DNA from: Tubulanus polymorphus
Taxonomy: Eukaryota > Nemertea > Palaeonemertea > Tubulaniformes > Tubulanidae
Direction of reading: 5' to 3'
Length of the DNA stretch: 64,000 nucleotides
Assembly: GCF_964204645.1 (NCBI RefSeq)
Contig: NC_134032.1
Location: 14,874,275 to 14,938,274 of the forward strand
Shown here: piece by piece, positions 28,820 to 41,100 of the stretch
Layout: each line of letters begins with the position of its first letter
How positions within the stretch are numbered: position 1 is the stretch's first letter
The notes under the pieces: generated by a model
The model's input: only the letters and a program-made list of their open reading frames with translations
The model's database searches: none
Told to the model about the DNA's origin: nothing
Position numbers and translations under genes: made by a program

Positions 28820-31059
28820 ATGGGTAATGTACTGGGTACTGCAGGAGGAGCTGGCAGGGAGCCAGGAGATCGCGGCGGCGGCGCTGCGATACCGTGGAAT
28901 ATCAGTGAAGCCGGACCGATTAATGATTTAAACTATCCTCATTCGAGTCAAATGTTTTATTTTGTTTTGCATGGAATGATTCCATTGATAGGAGTTTGTT
29001 TGTTCGGTAAGTTGTGGTTGGAATTTGCTTGAGAGCACTTTATCATCTCTCCCTCCTCTCTCTACCCTCTCAGCTCCTATCCTCTCACTTTCTATCCCTC
29101 TCCTCTGTCACCACTTTCCGTCAATCTCCTCCCTCTCCCTCTCTCTCTTATCTCTTCACTCTTACAGGTTGGTCATTCCCTCTCCCTCCTCTTTCTCACT
29201 CTATCCCTATGGACCTTAAATTTCATCTCTCTCCTTTGTCAGTTCTCTCCTTACTCCCTTTCCCCCTTTCTCTCATCTCTCTCCTCTGTCACTTCTCTCC
29301 CTCTCTTATCTCTTCACTCTTTTACTGGTACACTATTCCCTCTCCCTCCTCTCCTCACCCTTATTCTCTCCCTATCCCCTTCCCTCTTACTTTCTTTCTC
29401 CTCAGTCACTGCTCTCCCTCTCTTATCTCTCCTTCTCTTACTGGTATGTCAATCCCTGTCCCTCCACTCTCTCCTCACTCTTAATCTCTCCCTATCCCCT
29501 TCCCTCTCATCTCTCCTGTCACTGCTCCCCCTCTCTATTATTGATACCTATTTTCTGTACCTCCTGTCCCTCCTCTCCTCACTCTTATTCTTTCCCTCTC
29601 ATCTATCCTGTCACTGCTCCCCCTCTCTATTATTGATACCTATTTTCTGTACCTCCTGTCCCTCCTCTCCTCACTCTTATTCTTTCCCTCTCATCTATCC
29701 TGTCACTGCTCCCCCTCTCTATTATTGGTACCTATTTTCTGTACCTCCTGTCCTTCTTCTCTCTACTCACTCTTATTCTTTCCCTCTCATCTCTCCTGTC
29801 ACTGCTCCCCCTCTCTATTATTGGTACCTATTTTCTGTACCTCCTGTCCCTCCTCTCTCTCCTGTCCCTCCTCTCTCTCTCATCACTCTTATTCTTTCCC
29901 TCTCATCTCTCCTGTCACTGCTCCCCCTCTCTATTATTGGTACCTATTTTCTGTACCTCCTGTCCCTCCTCTCTCTCCTGTCCCTCCTCTCTCTCTCATC
30001 ACTCTTATTCTTTCCCTCTCATCTATCCTGTCACTGCTCCCCCTCTCTATTATTGGTACCTATTTTCTGTACCTCCTGTCCCTCCTCTCTCTCTCCTGTC
30101 CCTCCTCTCTCTCTCCTCACTCTTATTCTTTCCCTCTCATCTATCCTGTCACTGCTCCCCCTCTCTATTATTGGTACCTATTTTCTGTACCTCCTGTCCC
30201 TCCTCTCCTCACTCTTATTCTCTCCCTCTCATCTATCCTGTCACTGCTCCCTCTTTCTCTTACTGGTACATCATTCCCTGTCCCTCCTCTCTCTCCTCAC
30301 TCTTATTCTTTCCCTCTCATCTCCTGTCCCTGCTCCCCCTTTCTATTATTGGTACCTCTTTTCCAGTCCCTCCTCTCTCTCCTCTCCCTACTCACTCTCT
30401 CCCTCTTTCTTATTGATACCTCTTTCCTTCCTCTCTCTCTCTGTTTGTCTCTCTCTCCCTCTTTCTCATCTCTACGTTCTATTCCATAGCCCAATCACGG
30501 AATCAATTGTCGTGAATGATTTCTATTTTTAGCTTACACAGCAAAACGTTACGAGAAAGATCGTCGTCAAATGGAGAACACGTGCGTGAATTTAAATCAG
30601 TTCATGTCGTCTGCTCGCCGACAGACGGACGCGAATTCGTCGACTAAAACTCCGCTCGGCTCGACGATGAGTAAAAACGATACGTTACAACTTCTAGAAA
30701 AACTAGAATCGGACGAAAATCGAAAAATGTCGCGTAAAATGTCCAAACTTCAAACGTACGATCAGGAACTGGAGAAAATTCTCGATATTCGGTGTTCGTT
30801 GTTTAAACGTCATCGCGATCGAGACATTCTTCAACGGAAACTCGTCGCCGATTTAACCCGACCCGACAACCCACTTCACGATTTAGACGTCTATAACGGG
30901 CTAACCGATATTTTCCGATACGATTATCTGTTTTGCGGACAAGCGAAAAAGGATAACGGCAAGTTCCGACAGTTGTACGTGCGTAACTGGAAATTAGAAA
31001 CAGAATTGAACAAACATAAAGCGATCATCGAGAGGTTGAAAATGCAGTTAAAAAGTTAA
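28820..31059 (+). CDS. CCDC127: CCDC127-like membrane-anchored coiled-coil protein
   Basis: Two exons, 28820-29006 and 30533-31059, join in phase 1 to 714 nt (237 aa). Visible: Gly-rich N-terminus, IPWNISE, one hydrophobic helix at about 46-66 (FYFVLHGMIPLIGVCLFG), then a charged coiled coil. The C-terminal part is LDIRCSLFKR, GLTDIFRYDY, FCGQ and NGKFRQLYVRNWKLETELNK. This CSLF / GLTDIF / NG..LY..W.L..EL series with a single N-terminal membrane segment matches my recollection of vertebrate CCDC127 (about 260 aa), a poorly characterised protein reported in mitochondrial datasets. No catalytic motif. The identification is from memory of the family, not a search. Confidence 0.72.
29030..30480 (+). 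repeat. Pyrimidine-rich minisatellite intron of CCDC127
   Basis: From about 29500 to 30420 there are ten or so imperfect units of 95-115 bp containing CTATTATTGGTACCTATTTT, CTGTACCTCCTGTCCCTCCT and CATCTATCCTGTCACTGCTC. The long Leu/Ser/Pro frames across it are compositional artefacts. Confidence 0.85.
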
Positions 31060-31405
31060 CTATTAAAATCTAGAGGTGATCGAATGCAATTGTAGCAAAT
31101 AGAGAACTACCTTAAATTAGGGGCGGATTTAAGGGGTGGGCACGGGTGTCCTTTCTAACAAGATGGAGATCATCATTGAAATTTGATACTCATCCTCTCG
31201 GAATTTGCATCTTTTAGGAGGTATTTCTTCGAAAATATCTTAATACCCCCAGTGTGGAACCGATTTTATAAATCAAAATGTAAATAAATTAAGAATTTAA
31301 AATTCTAGGGAATAATTTTTCTGCTTTTTATTAGTGTTTTAAATCACTGTGGATTTCAAAGTAGCGACTGCAAAGGTTGGTATTTGTCAGCAGGTGCGAA
31401 CCGCA

Positions 31406-31688
31406 TATTACGGAAGCCCCTAGGTGACATATGAGATAGTTTTTTTCATAATTTCGACTTATTAAGTCGAATTTCGACATAATAAGTCGAAGTTCGACTT
31501 TTTATTTTCATGTCGAATTTCGACTTATTAAGTCGAAATTCGACTTAATTAACACGAAATTCGACTTATTAAGTCGAAATTCGACATGAAAATAAAAAGT
31601 CGAACTTCGACTTATTATGTCGAAATTCGACTTAATAAGTCGAAATTATGAAAAAAATTATCTCGTATGTCACCTAGGGGCTTCCGTA
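31406..31688. mobile_element. Long palindromic foldback element between CCDC127 and RPLP1
   Basis: Outer ends ACGGAAGCCCCTAGGTGACA and TGTCACCTAGGGGCTTCCGT are exact complements. The interior is a nested palindrome of TTCGACTTATTAAGTCGAA units. The whole 280 bp could fold into one hairpin. No coding capacity. Confidence 0.85.
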
Positions 31689-31791
31689 CGAAAGTTTGGA
31701 AGTATTAGGAATCTATTTTTGGGGGAATAAATTGGGACTCGAACCCGATTCCTCGACGTGAGACGGGATCCTCGAATGTGACGTCACGTCC

Positions 31792-31805
31792 GGTCTTTCC
31801 CAGCC
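31792..31805 (+). promoter_or_regulatory. 5' TOP-like transcription start for RPLP1
   Basis: CGGTCTTTCCCAGCCATCTT, about 110 nt upstream of the RPLP1 start codon, has the pyrimidine tract typical of animal ribosomal-protein mRNAs. The exact start base is inferred. Confidence 0.45.
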
Positions 31806-31912
31806 ATCTTGGTCGTGTAAAGTGTACTGTTCTCTGCTCGAGCTAAGGCCCTAATCGGCGACATACACTGTCTAAATTACACCATCCGCTGAAATCAACT
31901 CCACAAATTGAA

Positions 31913-34900
31913 ATGGCATCCACCGATGAATTAGCCTGCACCTATAGTGCGCTGATCCTCGCAGACGATGACGTGGCAATCACCGTAAGTCTCATCGCAT
32001 TTTTTTCCGACCGACGACACGTTTTCTGATAAATTTCTCGCATCTCGAGTGATTTGATTCGCGATCTATTTTCGATTTGTTCCAGGCTGACAAATTGGCG
32101 ACGATCCTGAAAGCTGCCAACGTGAAAACCGAGCCGTACTGGCCAGGTAAGAATATAAACGTTAATTTTGAGAATTAATTTGTGGATTGTTGAGCATTGA
32201 TTGATGAGGAGAAATTGAATATTTATGTGAAATGTATAATGATGACACTCTTTCGGGTCTGAATCATCTGTAGACAAAACTGCCAACGTGTACTGAATAC
32301 ATTTCATTTCTTCAAAAACATCCTTGATGCCCTTATGGGTCCTCCTTATAAAGCCTACCGAGATCAACCGAGATGACATATAACATGTTTATTTATTCCT
32401 TCATCTCGGTAAATTATGTCATAAGGAGGACTGGCGCGTATGGCTGAATAGTAATATGTTGCGAGATTGGTGTAGCAAATTTGTCCGGGCCAACCGGCCG
32501 CTCCACCCACCTGCCAATTTCTGCAAAGCCTTATTTTCGAAGAAATTGGCAAATCTACTAATGTCTATTTCAACCTGACTTGAGAGCATTCCGGGTGGCC
32601 TAGCTCGCTAATTTTTGGTAGTACATACCTGATAAAGGTCTTAATAAGGGCCAGAAAGGAAGGGCAGTCGACCTAAATCATGATTAATCCATTTGAAATT
32701 GTATCCAAAAAATCTTCACTGAAAGGGGTTAATTGAAGAGAAGTGACTCCATGATTTGAATGTTTGACAATATGTTTCCATGCCTACGTACCAAACTTCA
32801 GTTGGTAGGCATGGAGACATATTGTTAAACTTTCAAATCATGTAGTCTCTTTTCTCTAATGAACCCCTCTCAATGCAGACTTTTTGGATATCCTTCAATA
32901 CAGTCTAAAGTGGATTAAAAAACAATATTTTAGGTCAGCTGCCAGTCCTTTCTGGTCCTAATAAGACTTCTATCAGGTATGTACTACCAAAAATGAGCGA
33001 GCTAGGCCACCAGGAATGCCCTCAAGTCAGGTTGAAATAGACATTAAGGAGTGCTTCGATCAGTAGAAAATCCTCTGACCTAATAGTTCCTGAATTTGAT
33101 GTCTTTATTTCTTAGTTAATGAGATCATTCAACTTGAAAGCACGTTCTCCGCTGCGTGTTTTACTGTAATAAATGATGACACACTTTCGGGTCTGAACTA
33201 CGTTCAAAATACGAGGAATGTAGACAAACTTATCCCAACGTGTTCTGATAATACCGTTCATTATGTACCTCGGAAACTGGACCCAGTTCCTATAGATGTG
33301 AGAATGAGTCATGAGTTAAAATCTGATGGGTCAATTTGTGTATGAGTTAAAGCAAGAGTCAAATCTCAATCTGGATTCCACTCAAGTCCACGGTTCCACT
33401 CTTGACTTAGAATCGGGCCATTGAGACAAATCAGATTCAACTCTAGATTCAAATCTTAACCAAGAACTCTCTTATTGTTTAATTAATTAGTTGCATGGTC
33501 GCAAAAAAAGTCATCTTCTATATTGATGAAAAAATGTTTTTATTTTCAGGTCTTTTCGCTAAGGCTCTTTCCGGAATCGATATCAAGAGTTTAGTATCGA
33601 ACATCGGAACCGCAGCGCCGTCTGCTGGAGGAGCTGCCCCGGCTGCCGCAGCTGGTGGCGCCGCCCCGGCTGCTGAGGAGAAGAAGGAAGAAAAGAAGGA
33701 GGAGTCTGAGGAAGAATCTGATGATGATATGGGATTCGGTAAGTCTCGAGGATATAAATGTGGCCGCGCCCTATAACACCCCAGCCCTCACAGACTGACA
33801 CTGAGTTATTGAGCCTTGTGGCCTCTAAACTTTTGGTTTATTAAAACCCTGTGAGAAATCAAATAAAACCATTGCTAGCTATACTAACAGTTCATACATA
33901 TACTGGCTGCTGGTACGTCGCGTTGGTACATATCGATTCTTAATGCATTATTAGTGTAGGATTAAGTGGGCTCCTAGATTCCTTATTCCTTGATTGACAC
34001 TAGTACTTTTCTAATGTTAAGAAAAGTACTAGTTAGTGTCACTACCACTTTCAATTAACCTTGAATTTTGATATCGTCATGAAACTGCCCCCTGTCTGTC
34101 TGTCATGGAACTATGTACAGAGATCAGGATTTTCGGGGGGGTCACTATTTTGTACTGTTAAAATTTGTTCGCATATGAAAGTGATACCTTATGGGAGGAA
34201 AGGAGTTCATGAACGTCAACTGTCTCCTCTCCCATCTCCCCTTCCTCTCTCTGTCTCCTCTCCCGTCTCCCCTTCCTCTCTCTGTCTACTCTCTCCTCCC
34301 ATCTCCCCTTCCTCTCTCTGTCTCCTCTCCCATCTCCCCTTCCTCTCTGTCTACTCTCTCCTCCCATCTCCCCTTCCTCTCTCTGTCTCCTCTCCCGTCT
34401 CCCCTTCCTCTCTCTGTCTACTCTCTCCTGCCATCTCCCCTTCCTCTCTCTCCTTCCATCTCCTCACAGTCACTCTGCTTGTTAAATCCTATGGTATTTT
34501 CCAAGCTTTTTAAATCTGTGATAGATCAATGTTTCTATACTTGCTATGCCGTAACGTTAAACTTATGGTACGTTGTATAGGTACAAATCAGTCCGAACGA
34601 TCCCTTTGGGTTAACTATTATTTGCAGGACACCAAACTGAGTCGTTATGATTGGACCTGAGGAGAGAATCCCACAATGATAATAAAAAGTCCGAAAATGA
34701 AACTTCGAGATAGTAGTTTATTTCAACGTTTCGACTTTATCCTAATAGTCATCTTCAGGAATACTGTATTCCTTGAGCTAGTGTAGTTTATTCAACGTTT
34801 CGACTATATCCTAATAGTCATCTTCAGGAATACTGTATTCCTTGAGCTAGTGTAGTTTATTCAACGTTTCGACTATATCCTAATAATCATCTTCAGGAAT

Positions 34901-35154
34901 AATGAAGATGACTTATTCCTGATGAATTATTCCTGAAGATGACTATTAGGATATAGTCGAAACGTTGAAATAAACTACTATCTCGAAGTTTCATTTTCGG
35001 ACTTTTTATTATCATTGTGGGATTCTCTCCTCATCGCGTCAACACGGATATAGTGTTCTACCAATCGTGATGATTGGACAATCTTTTAAAGAAACTAAGA
35101 AATATTGAGTTAATGGTTGTTTTTGTTTTTCTAATTTCAGGTCTCTTTGATTAA
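31913..35154 (+). CDS. RPLP1: 60S acidic ribosomal protein P1
   Basis: Exons 31913-31984, 32086-32146, 33550-33738 and 35141-35154 join to 336 nt (111 aa). Role: with P2 and P0 forms the ribosomal lateral stalk that recruits elongation factors and activates their GTPase. Visible: N-terminal helical dimerisation domain ([49 protein letters not shown]), Ala/Gly hinge (60-85), acidic [10 protein letters not shown] stretch and the invariant [11 protein letters not shown] terminus. The last exon encodes only the final GLFD residues. The length matches the family (about 114 aa). AATAAA is near 35223. A 5' TOP-like tract lies upstream. Confidence 0.97.
32547..33048. mobile_element. Large foldback element in RPLP1 intron 2
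   Basis: Left arm ATGTCTATTTCAACCTGACT and right arm AGTCAGGTTGAAATAGACAT are perfect complements. Arms extend about 200 nt with matching inner blocks (AGTCGACCTAAATCAT; TTAGGTCAGCTGCCAGT). Related pieces at 28573-28770 and 59840-59930. No transposase. Confidence 0.8.
34190..34475 (+). repeat. Pyrimidine-rich minisatellite in RPLP1 intron 3
   Basis: Units of 33-45 bp with CTCCCCTTCCTCTCTCTGTC. Frames across it are compositional. Confidence 0.8.
34662..35032. mobile_element. Foldback element containing 69-bp hammerhead units in RPLP1 intron 3
   Basis: Arms GAGAGAATCCCACAATGATA and its complement TATCATTGTGGGATTCTCTC match the smaller hairpin at 26268-26402. Between the arms are three inverted units spaced exactly 69 bp (CAACGTTTCG at 34724, 34793, 34862) and one direct unit at 34928-34973. 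These are the same units as in the tandem array near 43500. Confidence 0.8.
34789..34832 (-). ncRNA. Hammerhead-type motif inside foldback element
   Basis: On the minus strand: TATTC, CTGAAGA, T, GACTAT, loop, ATAGTC, GAAA, CGTT, GAATA. Stem I (TATTC/GAATA) and stem II (GACTAT/ATAGTC) pair perfectly. Neighbouring copies at 34720-34764 and 34858-34901 carry stem mismatches. Confidence 0.65.
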
Positions 35155-36529
35155 AGAACTCATTGTTTGACTCTTTTCTACTGTCATTTGGTTTGTGAAA
35201 CTGCAGGGGAAAATGATTGAATAATAAAAAAAAAAACATCGTAAAATCTACATGAAAATGTTGTTGTCTTTTGAAATTGTTTTCTTATTCGATGGATTCA
35301 TTGTATTTCAACAGAGGATAGTTAATCCCCCTTCCCCTGCAACAGCCTTGTTGGTCATTTCAGAGGACTTCCACTGCTCTTCCCAATTGTGTTTATATCT
35401 GGTATGAAATTGCAGGATTCCAACACAGCCGCCTTGATAGTGATCAATAGGGATCATTCATTTATTACATGCGCACAAAATTTGAATTTTTCAATCCCCC
35501 TCTGTACGCAAAATCAGCAGTTTTCTCATATACATTAAGTATTACAGTACTCAATTGCACTGATGGCTCCCCTAATGCGGACGTCACAAATGAATGACCC
35601 CCATACTAAAATTGCAGGATTCAATCACAGCCTCTATGAAAGTTATAAAATGGTAATGATTCAATTCGAGGCTTTGAGTATCATCAAAAATACAATTTTA
35701 GTATTATGGAATGGGCTTATTGCATCACCATGTCTCATATTTATTCATTAACGAATTCAATTAAATTGGTAACTAATTACATGTAGAACAAAATCCTTCT
35801 TGTGCTTTGCTAACTTCTAATCGCACAAACATACACGATCGCCATCTATTAGAATTCCCCGGAACTAACTATTTTAATGACACATTTGCCCGCGAATTCG
35901 TGTGTCGTGGTGTGCACACGTGCGCCATCTACCAGGTAACAGAAATATCGCGTAATTAATAAGAACGCAAAAATTAGACTGGTTACCGGTCTCTATCTTC
36001 AATTGGATATTGAATGGGACAGGCAACCAGTCTATACAAGAACGTAATAATTAAGAATTTCAAGATCTTATCCACATCTTTCCTAAAATCCTCGTTTTGC
36101 CTCGAAGCTACCATTTTCTGCGGAGATCAGACGATCACAAAACTACTCTTAAAATCGCTTGCATTTTCGATCAGTGTAAATATCATATCTTTATTTCAAT
36201 TAAATATACGGTGACCATTTATATCTCATTGTATTATTATATCACAGATAAAAACCGAAGAATAAAAATAGTATTTTTAAAAATAGTTATAATTAATTGC
36301 GTTATCTGGAAAATCAATTCGAGTAGATGGATAAAATCCATGTGCGGTCAGAATTAGTACTACATGTATAAAGTTTCTTTTTAGGTTCATAAGTAAAAAC
36401 AATCTTAATGAAATTAAGTAATATAGAATTAGAAAATGACGGATTCCACTACAACATCATCATACATTTATCATAAATTTTACTGTTTACCCATCCCAAA
36501 CTGTTAGGACAGACTTGTAAAGTTCCCTG

Positions 36530-37075
36530 CTGAAGTAAGAGTCAGTATCTACTGTATTTCACTAACTCTTACTCAGTATTTAACACCAACTCGGGGTAGA
36601 ATTTTACCGGTCTCAACTTTATCGCAGTAAGAGACAGAGTCTACTGTATTTCACAAACTCTTACTCAGTATTTAACACCGACTCGGGGTAGAATTTTACC
36701 GGTCTCAACTTTACCGCAGTAAGAGACAGATTCTACTGTATTTCACAAACTCTTACTCAGTATTTGACACCAACTCGGGGTAGAATTTTACCAGTCTCAA
36801 CTTTACCGCAGTAAGAGACACAGTCTACTGTATTTCACAAACTCTTACTCAGTATTTGACACCAACTCGGGGTAGAATTTTACCGGTCTCAACTTTACCG
36901 CAGTAAGAGACAGAGTCTACGGTATTTCACAAACTCTTACTCAGTATTTGACACCAACTCGGGGTAGAATTTTACCGGTCTCAACTTTACCGCAGTAAGA
37001 GACAGAGTTTACTGTATTTCACAAACACTTCAGTATTAAACACCAACTCGGTGTAGAATTTTACCAGTCTTGTCA
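36530..37075. repeat. 92-bp satellite, copy cluster 2
   Basis: Five to six units with exact 92-bp period (CTCTTACTCAG at 36566, 36658, 36750, 36842, 36934), same sequence and same orientation as 15395-15835. Confidence 0.92.
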
Positions 37076-37989
37076 ACTCCTCTTTTGAGTAGACTTTTTC
37101 TCACAATTTTACTAAGTAAACACAATGCTGACTAATTTGAACACAAAACTGAACTACCTACGTTCAAAACAGAATTATCTACTAGTTCAATTTATCCCCA
37201 TTATATTGTAAAAGGGGTTGATGATCGTTTCATTTCAAAAAGATTTTTGATTAATTTCTTTTTTTCTGTCGTTTAATTGATTGTCTTGATGTAGGTAATA
37301 AATAGACAATAGTAGTTAGTCCTATAGTACACAACACTCAGAGTGAAACTAACTTTAACCCTTCACGCGCTCCAAACACTATCGACGACACGACCATCAC
37401 GTGCCGCCCTCTATCCACGAAGGGTCAAACTAGAGTCTATTTTTTGGTCCCAATCAATAGCTGCTGAATTCATGTAGAAATTCATTATACACTCCAATGC
37501 ACAGACACATATAATAATATACAATGTATTTCTCCTTACATTGCATTACATTCATATATGTATTAATGTATATATACAATGTATGTACATTATTCATCGA
37601 TTTTCGCATTCAAGCGGCCATCTTGGATTTTGCGATCAATTCGATTGAAATCATGCGTAATGCAAGATCGTCGCCTCAATGCAAAAACAGGTCGTTTCAA
37701 AGTGACTTTCACGAGGTTTTTATCTCAAACTGATAATTAAGGCTAGCGAGTATTGCTGTAATAAACCCAATGAAAATTTCTCAGGGTCAGACACAACCCT
37801 AGACCCCCAGAAACTATATCCTATAGATTTAGTGACCTCCAATAACATTATTTGACACCACACACAAAATCTTACAATTTACAACATCATTCGATAATCT
37901 CAAATTTAAATATATTGCACATATACAATTTTCAAAAACTTAAAAAAAACAAAAATCACGATTCGCTAGGATAAAGAAGGTACGTCATC

Positions 37990-38185
37990 AATGCAGATAG
38001 TAATGCCCTCTAGTGGTAAGATTTACACACGATTGACGTCCATGACAACTCTCTCCCCGGAGTATCGAGTACAGATTGTAACGCCCCCTGGTGGTGAGAA
38101 TCAGGCATGAATAACATCCATGATGACCCTTGTAGCGAAGGCTAATCCCAGAGCGATGAACACCGATAGTTACGCCCCCTTGTGG
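37990..38185 (-). pseudogene. Tandem relics of the receptor gene last exon
   Basis: Just downstream of the true stop (38192-38194), a unit of about 95 bp repeats the end of the last exon. The copy ending near 38106 would still read SVFIALGLAFATRVIMDVIHA and stop, with mostly synonymous differences. A third copy near 38031-38080 is degraded. Neither has its own splice acceptor, so I call them relics. Confidence 0.6.
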
Positions 38186-38191
38186 TGAGAA

Positions 38192-41100
38192 TCAGGCATG
38201 AATGACGTCCATGATGACTCGTGTTGCGAAGGCTAATCCCAGAGCGACGAATACCGATAGAATAGCAGCATAATTCAATGCAAAACCAAATACCTGAAAT
38301 ACATAATACATGATTAGAAATACCCCATTGACGAAATATCAGCTGTGTGTTTATATCCAGTGGTTACAATATGTGCCACCAAGAGCTAACAGAAAGTTAC
38401 TCTCAGAACCGCATTCTATAAGGATCAACCGAATTGAGAAATACATAACCTCATAAGAAATTTAATTATTCGAAGGCAAATTTAGAGGTAACTTACTGTA
38501 AGTTGTAATGGCTGCTGGTTGAAGAATCTTAACATCTGAAGTCGATTTTCCAACGGGCAAATAAACTATAAACGGTAAAATGTGAGCAACTAATTAATAT
38601 ACTGGGTCAAGGTACTCCAAGGGGTCAGGGTACTCCAGGGGCCAGGGTACTCCAGGGGTCAAGTTACTCCAAACTTGGTTCGAGCTAACAAGTTGATAGT
38701 TGACATAGTGATAACTAAAACTGAATTGTTACTATGGTATTTATCCACCGGTTATCGAACTTTTCTATAACTGGCCCCTGAATGGTAAGGCTAGCAAGGA
38801 GGAGAGGGGAGTCTGACTCTTTTATGGACCTTATTTGTCCAATTTAAAGAAGTATCTTTTGTTTCTGGATTCCTCAGTAAAAATCTGGGCCCGGTTTCAT
38901 AGACCGAGTATCAAAGTTATCCCTAGGGGTAAATCCTCAATCTGGGTGACAACCACCATAGTAACAACGAGAAACCATGGTTATAACAGACAAATTTCAA
39001 AACATTCCCAGGGAATATTTTTCTTCTACATCTATGAAACCCAGCCCTGATGGGCCCCGTTTCATAGACTGAGTATCAAAGTTATCCCTAGGGGTAAATC
39101 GTCAATCTGGTTGACAACCACCATAGTTACAACGAGAAACCATGGTTATAACAGACAAATTTCAAAACGTTCCCAGGGAAGATTTTTCTTCCACATCTAT
39201 GAAACCCAGCCCTGATCTATTTTTTTCGCGGTAAATTTTCTCACCATAATCATCCTGTTCGCCTCGAAGTTCACCTCGGCGTAAGCAGAACAGATTAACG
39301 GTAACATTAGCAACGGTATTATAAACTCGGCTATATCGTAGAACGACGGACGATTCTTCAGCCACCAGATAATATAGAGGGCGCTCCATAACGTGACGAA
39401 CGCGATCCAACTAGCGAGCCATCGCTGTAGACAACTGGACGTCACCCGCAGACGACTCTACAAATATAGAAACAACGCCATCTGCTGGAATAAATTGACA
39501 TCAGGTATAAACCTGCATAATAACTGAAATGCCACCTGGTGGTATAAACATGAACTTCAACACGATTCCCGGTAGGTAAAACCTGCATTGTAACTAGTAC
39601 GCCACCTGGTGGTATAAATCAGCATTGTAACGGACACGCCACCTATAGCTATAAACTTACATTAATTTGCCAGTAACTGAGTAAAATGTCCTCACAAGTG
39701 AAAACGCGTGGATCCAAGTCGTCATCTAATGAAAACTGTTCCTGTGTGTCTGGACTCGGTACCTGTCATCGAAAAACAAATCAATCACTTATTAATGACA
39801 AACTTCCATTTTGGGTAAAATGAGATGAAGTATAGCAGCTAGGGATGGGGATCCAGGGTTACTGGGGCTACCGACCTGTCTGGGGCTACCGACCTGTCTG
39901 GGGCTACTGACCTGTCTGGGGCTACCGACCTGTCTGGGGCTACTGACCTGTCTGGGGCTACCAACATGTTTGGGGCTACCGACCTGTTTGGGGCTACCGA
40001 CTTGTCTGGGGCTACCGACTTGTCTGGGGCTACCGACATGTTTGGGGCTACCGACCTGTCTGGGGCTACCGACATGTTTGGGGCTACTGACCTGTTTGGG
40101 GCTACTGACCTGTCTGGGGCTACCGAGTTCCACTTTAGTTGAGTTGATTCTCGAATCGATAGATGAACCTTGAGATATCTGAGACGGAGGATCGGGAACT
40201 ACGAGATTTATCAACGAGTTATTCGTATCGCTCAGTCGGTCCGAACCTGGTCGAGTATCCGTTTCACTCACTATCGTGATAACAGGTGGCGCTACTGTTG
40301 TCGCTGCCGCTCCAACCGCTGATTCTACTGTAAATAAACATTCAAATTCTCCCAATGAGATCATCTTAAAATTCCCCCTATGACACAATCTAAAAATTCC
40401 ACCTATGACAATCCTTTAATTCCCCCTATTTCATCTCATAATTCCCCCTATGACATCATATTCATATATTCCTCTACAGACCATTTCAGATAACATGGCA
40501 GCCTCCATAAACATCACTATGATGTCAAGTATCATTACAGGGTATCTTAGGGTATCAGGGTATCAAATACGTTTAATGATGTCATAGGGGGATTTATGGT
40601 AGAAGTCGTCTTCACTAGAAGTCTATTATAGATCAAATCACTAAAAGACAATTTGATGATGTCATAGGGGGATTAATGGAGGTAGCCATCTTTCTTGCTT
40701 GTAAGGGGAAAATACATCAAATAAGTATCAGTTAGTAATTTGGATGATGTCATAAGGGGATTTTGCGGAGGTAGCCATTGTTTCTGAGAGGAATCCACTG
40801 ACCTTCGGTTTGTGATAAAATCGGCGATGATTGGGTTGACAGTGGATCGTGTGGAGTCGGACTCTGAGGAGTCGGACTCCCGGTCATCTGGTGACTCGGT
40901 GATGTAGTCGTTGAGGAATTCTGCGAAGTCGGGACTCCTTGAGTCGACTGCTCGAAATAGTGCATTTCATCCCAATTACCCTGATTGGAGTCATCTGTAA
41001 AATATCAATCCTATAATGTGAATACTGACTGACTGACTGACTAGCTGATCTACTGACTGACTGACTAACTGACTGACTGACTGACTGACTGACTGACTGA

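Larger units (their letters stand above)
35155..38191. other. Intergenic region downstream of RPLP1
   Basis: No gene supported; short frames have no recognisable features. It contains the RPLP1 poly(A) site, a copy of the 14270 MITE (35451-35603), the 92-bp satellite and a duplicated receptor-exon relic at 37990-38191. Confidence 0.5.

Noticed and set aside
29014-30532. Long Leu/Ser/Pro frames that look like membrane proteins
   Set aside because: Pyrimidine-rich minisatellite, open in two or three overlapping frames, within the CCDC127 intron.
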